From Moraxella boevrei DSM 14165 (GTDB lineage Bacteria > Pseudomonadota > Gammaproteobacteria > Pseudomonadales > Moraxellaceae), in the NCBI RefSeq assembly GCF_000379845.1, contig NZ_KB903811.1, positions 43,822-107,821 of the forward strand: a stretch of 64,000 nt of DNA. Direction: 5' to 3'. Under the pieces are notes generated by a model, which searched no databases, was not told where the DNA came from, and worked only from the letters and a program-made list of their open reading frames with translations. The translations under genes and the position numbers were made by a program. Within the stretch, counting starts at the first letter, position 1. Each line of letters starts with the position of its first letter. Below are positions 62,861 through 64,000 of this stretch, piece after piece.

Positions 62861-63313
62861 AATCAACGCATCGATTCGGCTATTATCCGCATTTTGGTAA
62901 TAATTTTTACGAATAGCAATCTGCTCAAAACCAAATTGATGATAAAACGCAATCGCAGACCCATTATCTTCTCGCACTTCTAGCAATATACCGTCAACAT
63001 TTGCTAATTTTAAATGGTCAAAAATGTGTTCTAACAACTGAGTGGCAATGCCTTGGCGTTGATAATTGGAATGTGTGGCAATGCGTAAAATCTCTGCATT
63101 TTCAAAGACTTGGTTATATAGACAATAACCCACCGCTACCTTATTTTTTAGCAAAAAAACTAACTGATGAAAATCATCTTTTAATAAGTCGGTAATCGTT
63201 ATTTGCGACCAAGCATCTACAAATAAACTCTGTTCAATCTCGCTAATCTGCTGTAAATAGCTTTCATTCAAATCATCTTTTTGCAAAAACTTTTTGCTCA
63301 TCACTTCGCTCAT
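62843..63313 (-). CDS. rimI: Ribosomal protein N-alanine acetyltransferase RimI
   Basis: The GNAT acetyltransferase has 156 residues and acts on the N-terminus of ribosomal protein S18. The acetyl-CoA loop is in HSNYQRQGIATQLLEHI near 88, and ILLEVREDNGSAIAFYHQFGFEQIAIRKNYY, cited here in part, shows the late family motifs (REDN and a final Tyr). The start is the ATG at 63313 with GGGAAA upstream; M at 63301 is an alternative. It overlaps aat by 18 bp, tail to tail. A TsaB gene, often adjacent, is not seen. Confidence 0.88.
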   Translation of the reverse strand: MSEVMSKKFLQKDDLNESYLQQISEIEQSLFVDAWSQITITDLLKDDFHQLVFLLKNKVAVGYCLYNQVFENAEILRIATHSNYQRQGIATQLLEHIFDHLKLANVDGILLEVREDNGSAIAFYHQFGFEQIAIRKNYYQNADNSRIDALILRRLF

Positions 63314-63370
63314 TACATTTCCCAAAACATTTTTTCAAAATAAAAAATATCTACCAAACTCAAGCCATAA

Positions 63371-63401
63371 AAAAAGAGCCACCTAAGCGACTCTTTTTTG
63401 G
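63371..63401 (-). terminator. Intrinsic terminator after tuf
   Basis: On the minus strand AAAAAAGAG pairs with CTCTTTTTT around a loop containing a further GC pair, followed by T. It lies about 50 bp past the tuf stop. Confidence 0.75.
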
Positions 63402-63448
63402 TTTGGTATTACCAAATCACCGATAACCTTACGATTACCCAGTTATTT

Positions 63449-64000
63449 TTATTCGGTTACTTTAGCAACAACACCAGCACCGACAGTACGACCACCTTCA
63501 CGGATTGCAAAGCGTAACCCTTGGTCCATTGCGATTGGGTGGATTAATTCTACTGCCATTTCAACGTTATCACCAGGCATTACCATTTCGGTACCTTCTG
63601 GTAGGGTGATTGCACCTGTTACGTCAGTGGTACGGAAGTAGAATTGTGGACGGTAGCCATTTAGGAATGGGGTGTGACGTCCGCCTTCTTCTTTGCTTAG
63701 TACGTATACTTCTGCGTCAAATTTGGTGTGTGGTTTGATTGAGCCTGGTTTTGCCAATACTTGTCCACGTTGTACTTCTTCACGTTTTGTACCACGTAGT
63801 AATACACCACAGTTCTCACCTGCACGACCTTCGTCTAGCATTTTGCGGAACATTTCTACACCGGTACAGGTGGTTTTGATGGTTGGTTTGATACCAACGA
63901 TTTCAATTTCTTCACCTACTTTGATGATGCCTGATTCTACACGACCTGTTACGACAGTACCACGTCCTGAGATTGAGAATACGTCTTCAATTGGCATTAG
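63449..64000 (-). CDS. tuf: Elongation factor Tu, C-terminal part (5' end outside window)
   Basis: The last 183 codons of EF-Tu are visible, open to the right edge. [21 protein letters not shown] opens domain II, and [21 protein letters not shown] and [12 protein letters not shown] lead to domain III, which ends [12 protein letters not shown]-Tu delivers aminoacyl-tRNA to the ribosome. About 213 N-terminal residues including the GTPase domain lie outside. An internal ATG at 63997 is not the start. Composition is more GC-rich and codon use more biased than neighbours, as expected for a highly expressed gene. Confidence 0.98.
   Translation of the reverse strand, partial: LMPIEDVFSISGRGTVVTGRVESGIIKVGEEIEIVGIKPTIKTTCTGVEMFRKMLDEGRAGENCGVLLRGTKREEVQRGQVLAKPGSIKPHTKFDAEVYVLSKEEGGRHTPFLNGYRPQFYFRTTDVTGAITLPEGTEMVMPGDNVEMAVELIHPIAMDQGLRFAIREGGRTVGAGVVAKVTE

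Overview
The window is a stretch of a low-GC gammaproteobacterial chromosome, most probably Moraxellaceae and, by inference, Moraxella or a close relative. The evidence is gene content and order: a yhbY / rlmE-ftsH-folP block, a dciA-lpxC junction, a murG-murC-ddlB-ftsQ-ftsA-ftsZ-lpxC division and cell-wall cluster, a FimX-type twitching regulator, epmB divergent from efp, and ftsK divergent from trxB with aat nearby. I estimate the overall GC at about 40% by eye. No rRNA, tRNA, CRISPR array, prophage or intact insertion sequence was seen. The species cannot be fixed from the sequence alone.

Layout. Positions 1-9000 (all minus strand) form an iron/haem acquisition locus. Reading in the direction of transcription it holds a consensus promoter overlapped by a 31-bp perfect palindrome that looks like a Fur box, two DUF1566 proteins (a lipoprotein and a secreted one), a ChaN-like haem-binding protein, a secreted prolyl-oligopeptidase-family enzyme, a TonB-dependent haem receptor, a haem-degrading HmuS and a periplasmic haem-binding HmuT cut by the window edge. 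Positions 9081-11750 carry copper export (copA, copZ). Positions 11796-14833 hold a UPF0756 membrane protein, a small acidic protein and an NhaP2-type antiporter, with two REP-like elements. Positions 14983-21162 carry folP, ftsH, rlmE, yhbY, a DOMON-like protein, an M23 peptidase and dciA.

Positions 21498-31257 (minus) are the division and peptidoglycan cluster. ddlB has clearly higher GC (about 51% by my line counts) than its surroundings, and three accessory genes sit between it and murC, so this part looks like a recombination or insertion site. Positions 31563-37466 hold gshB, pyrE and a moxR-DUF58-transglutaminase operon. Positions 37663-43752 hold a cytochrome c, a fimX-like regulator, a 203-bp MITE, a conserved unknown protein and epmB.

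Positions 43916-57148 are mainly plus strand: efp, a TelA-family gene, an antiporter (minus), prlC-yheV, an acidic membrane protein followed by a macro-domain-like protein, a RsiV-like secreted protein, a VapBC-type toxin-antitoxin pair fused by overlaps to a tatD-type gene, tcdA and a soluble hybrid histidine kinase. The window ends with a decayed coding relic, ftsK, trxB, a second relic, aat, rimI and the 3' half of tuf.

The most interesting items are the Fur-controlled DUF1566 pair tied to haem uptake, the ddlB mosaic with its three-gene insert, the MITE, the macro-domain-like pair, and a strongly over-represented 9-mer (TTTGCCAAA and its complement) that may be codon-driven or a signal sequence.
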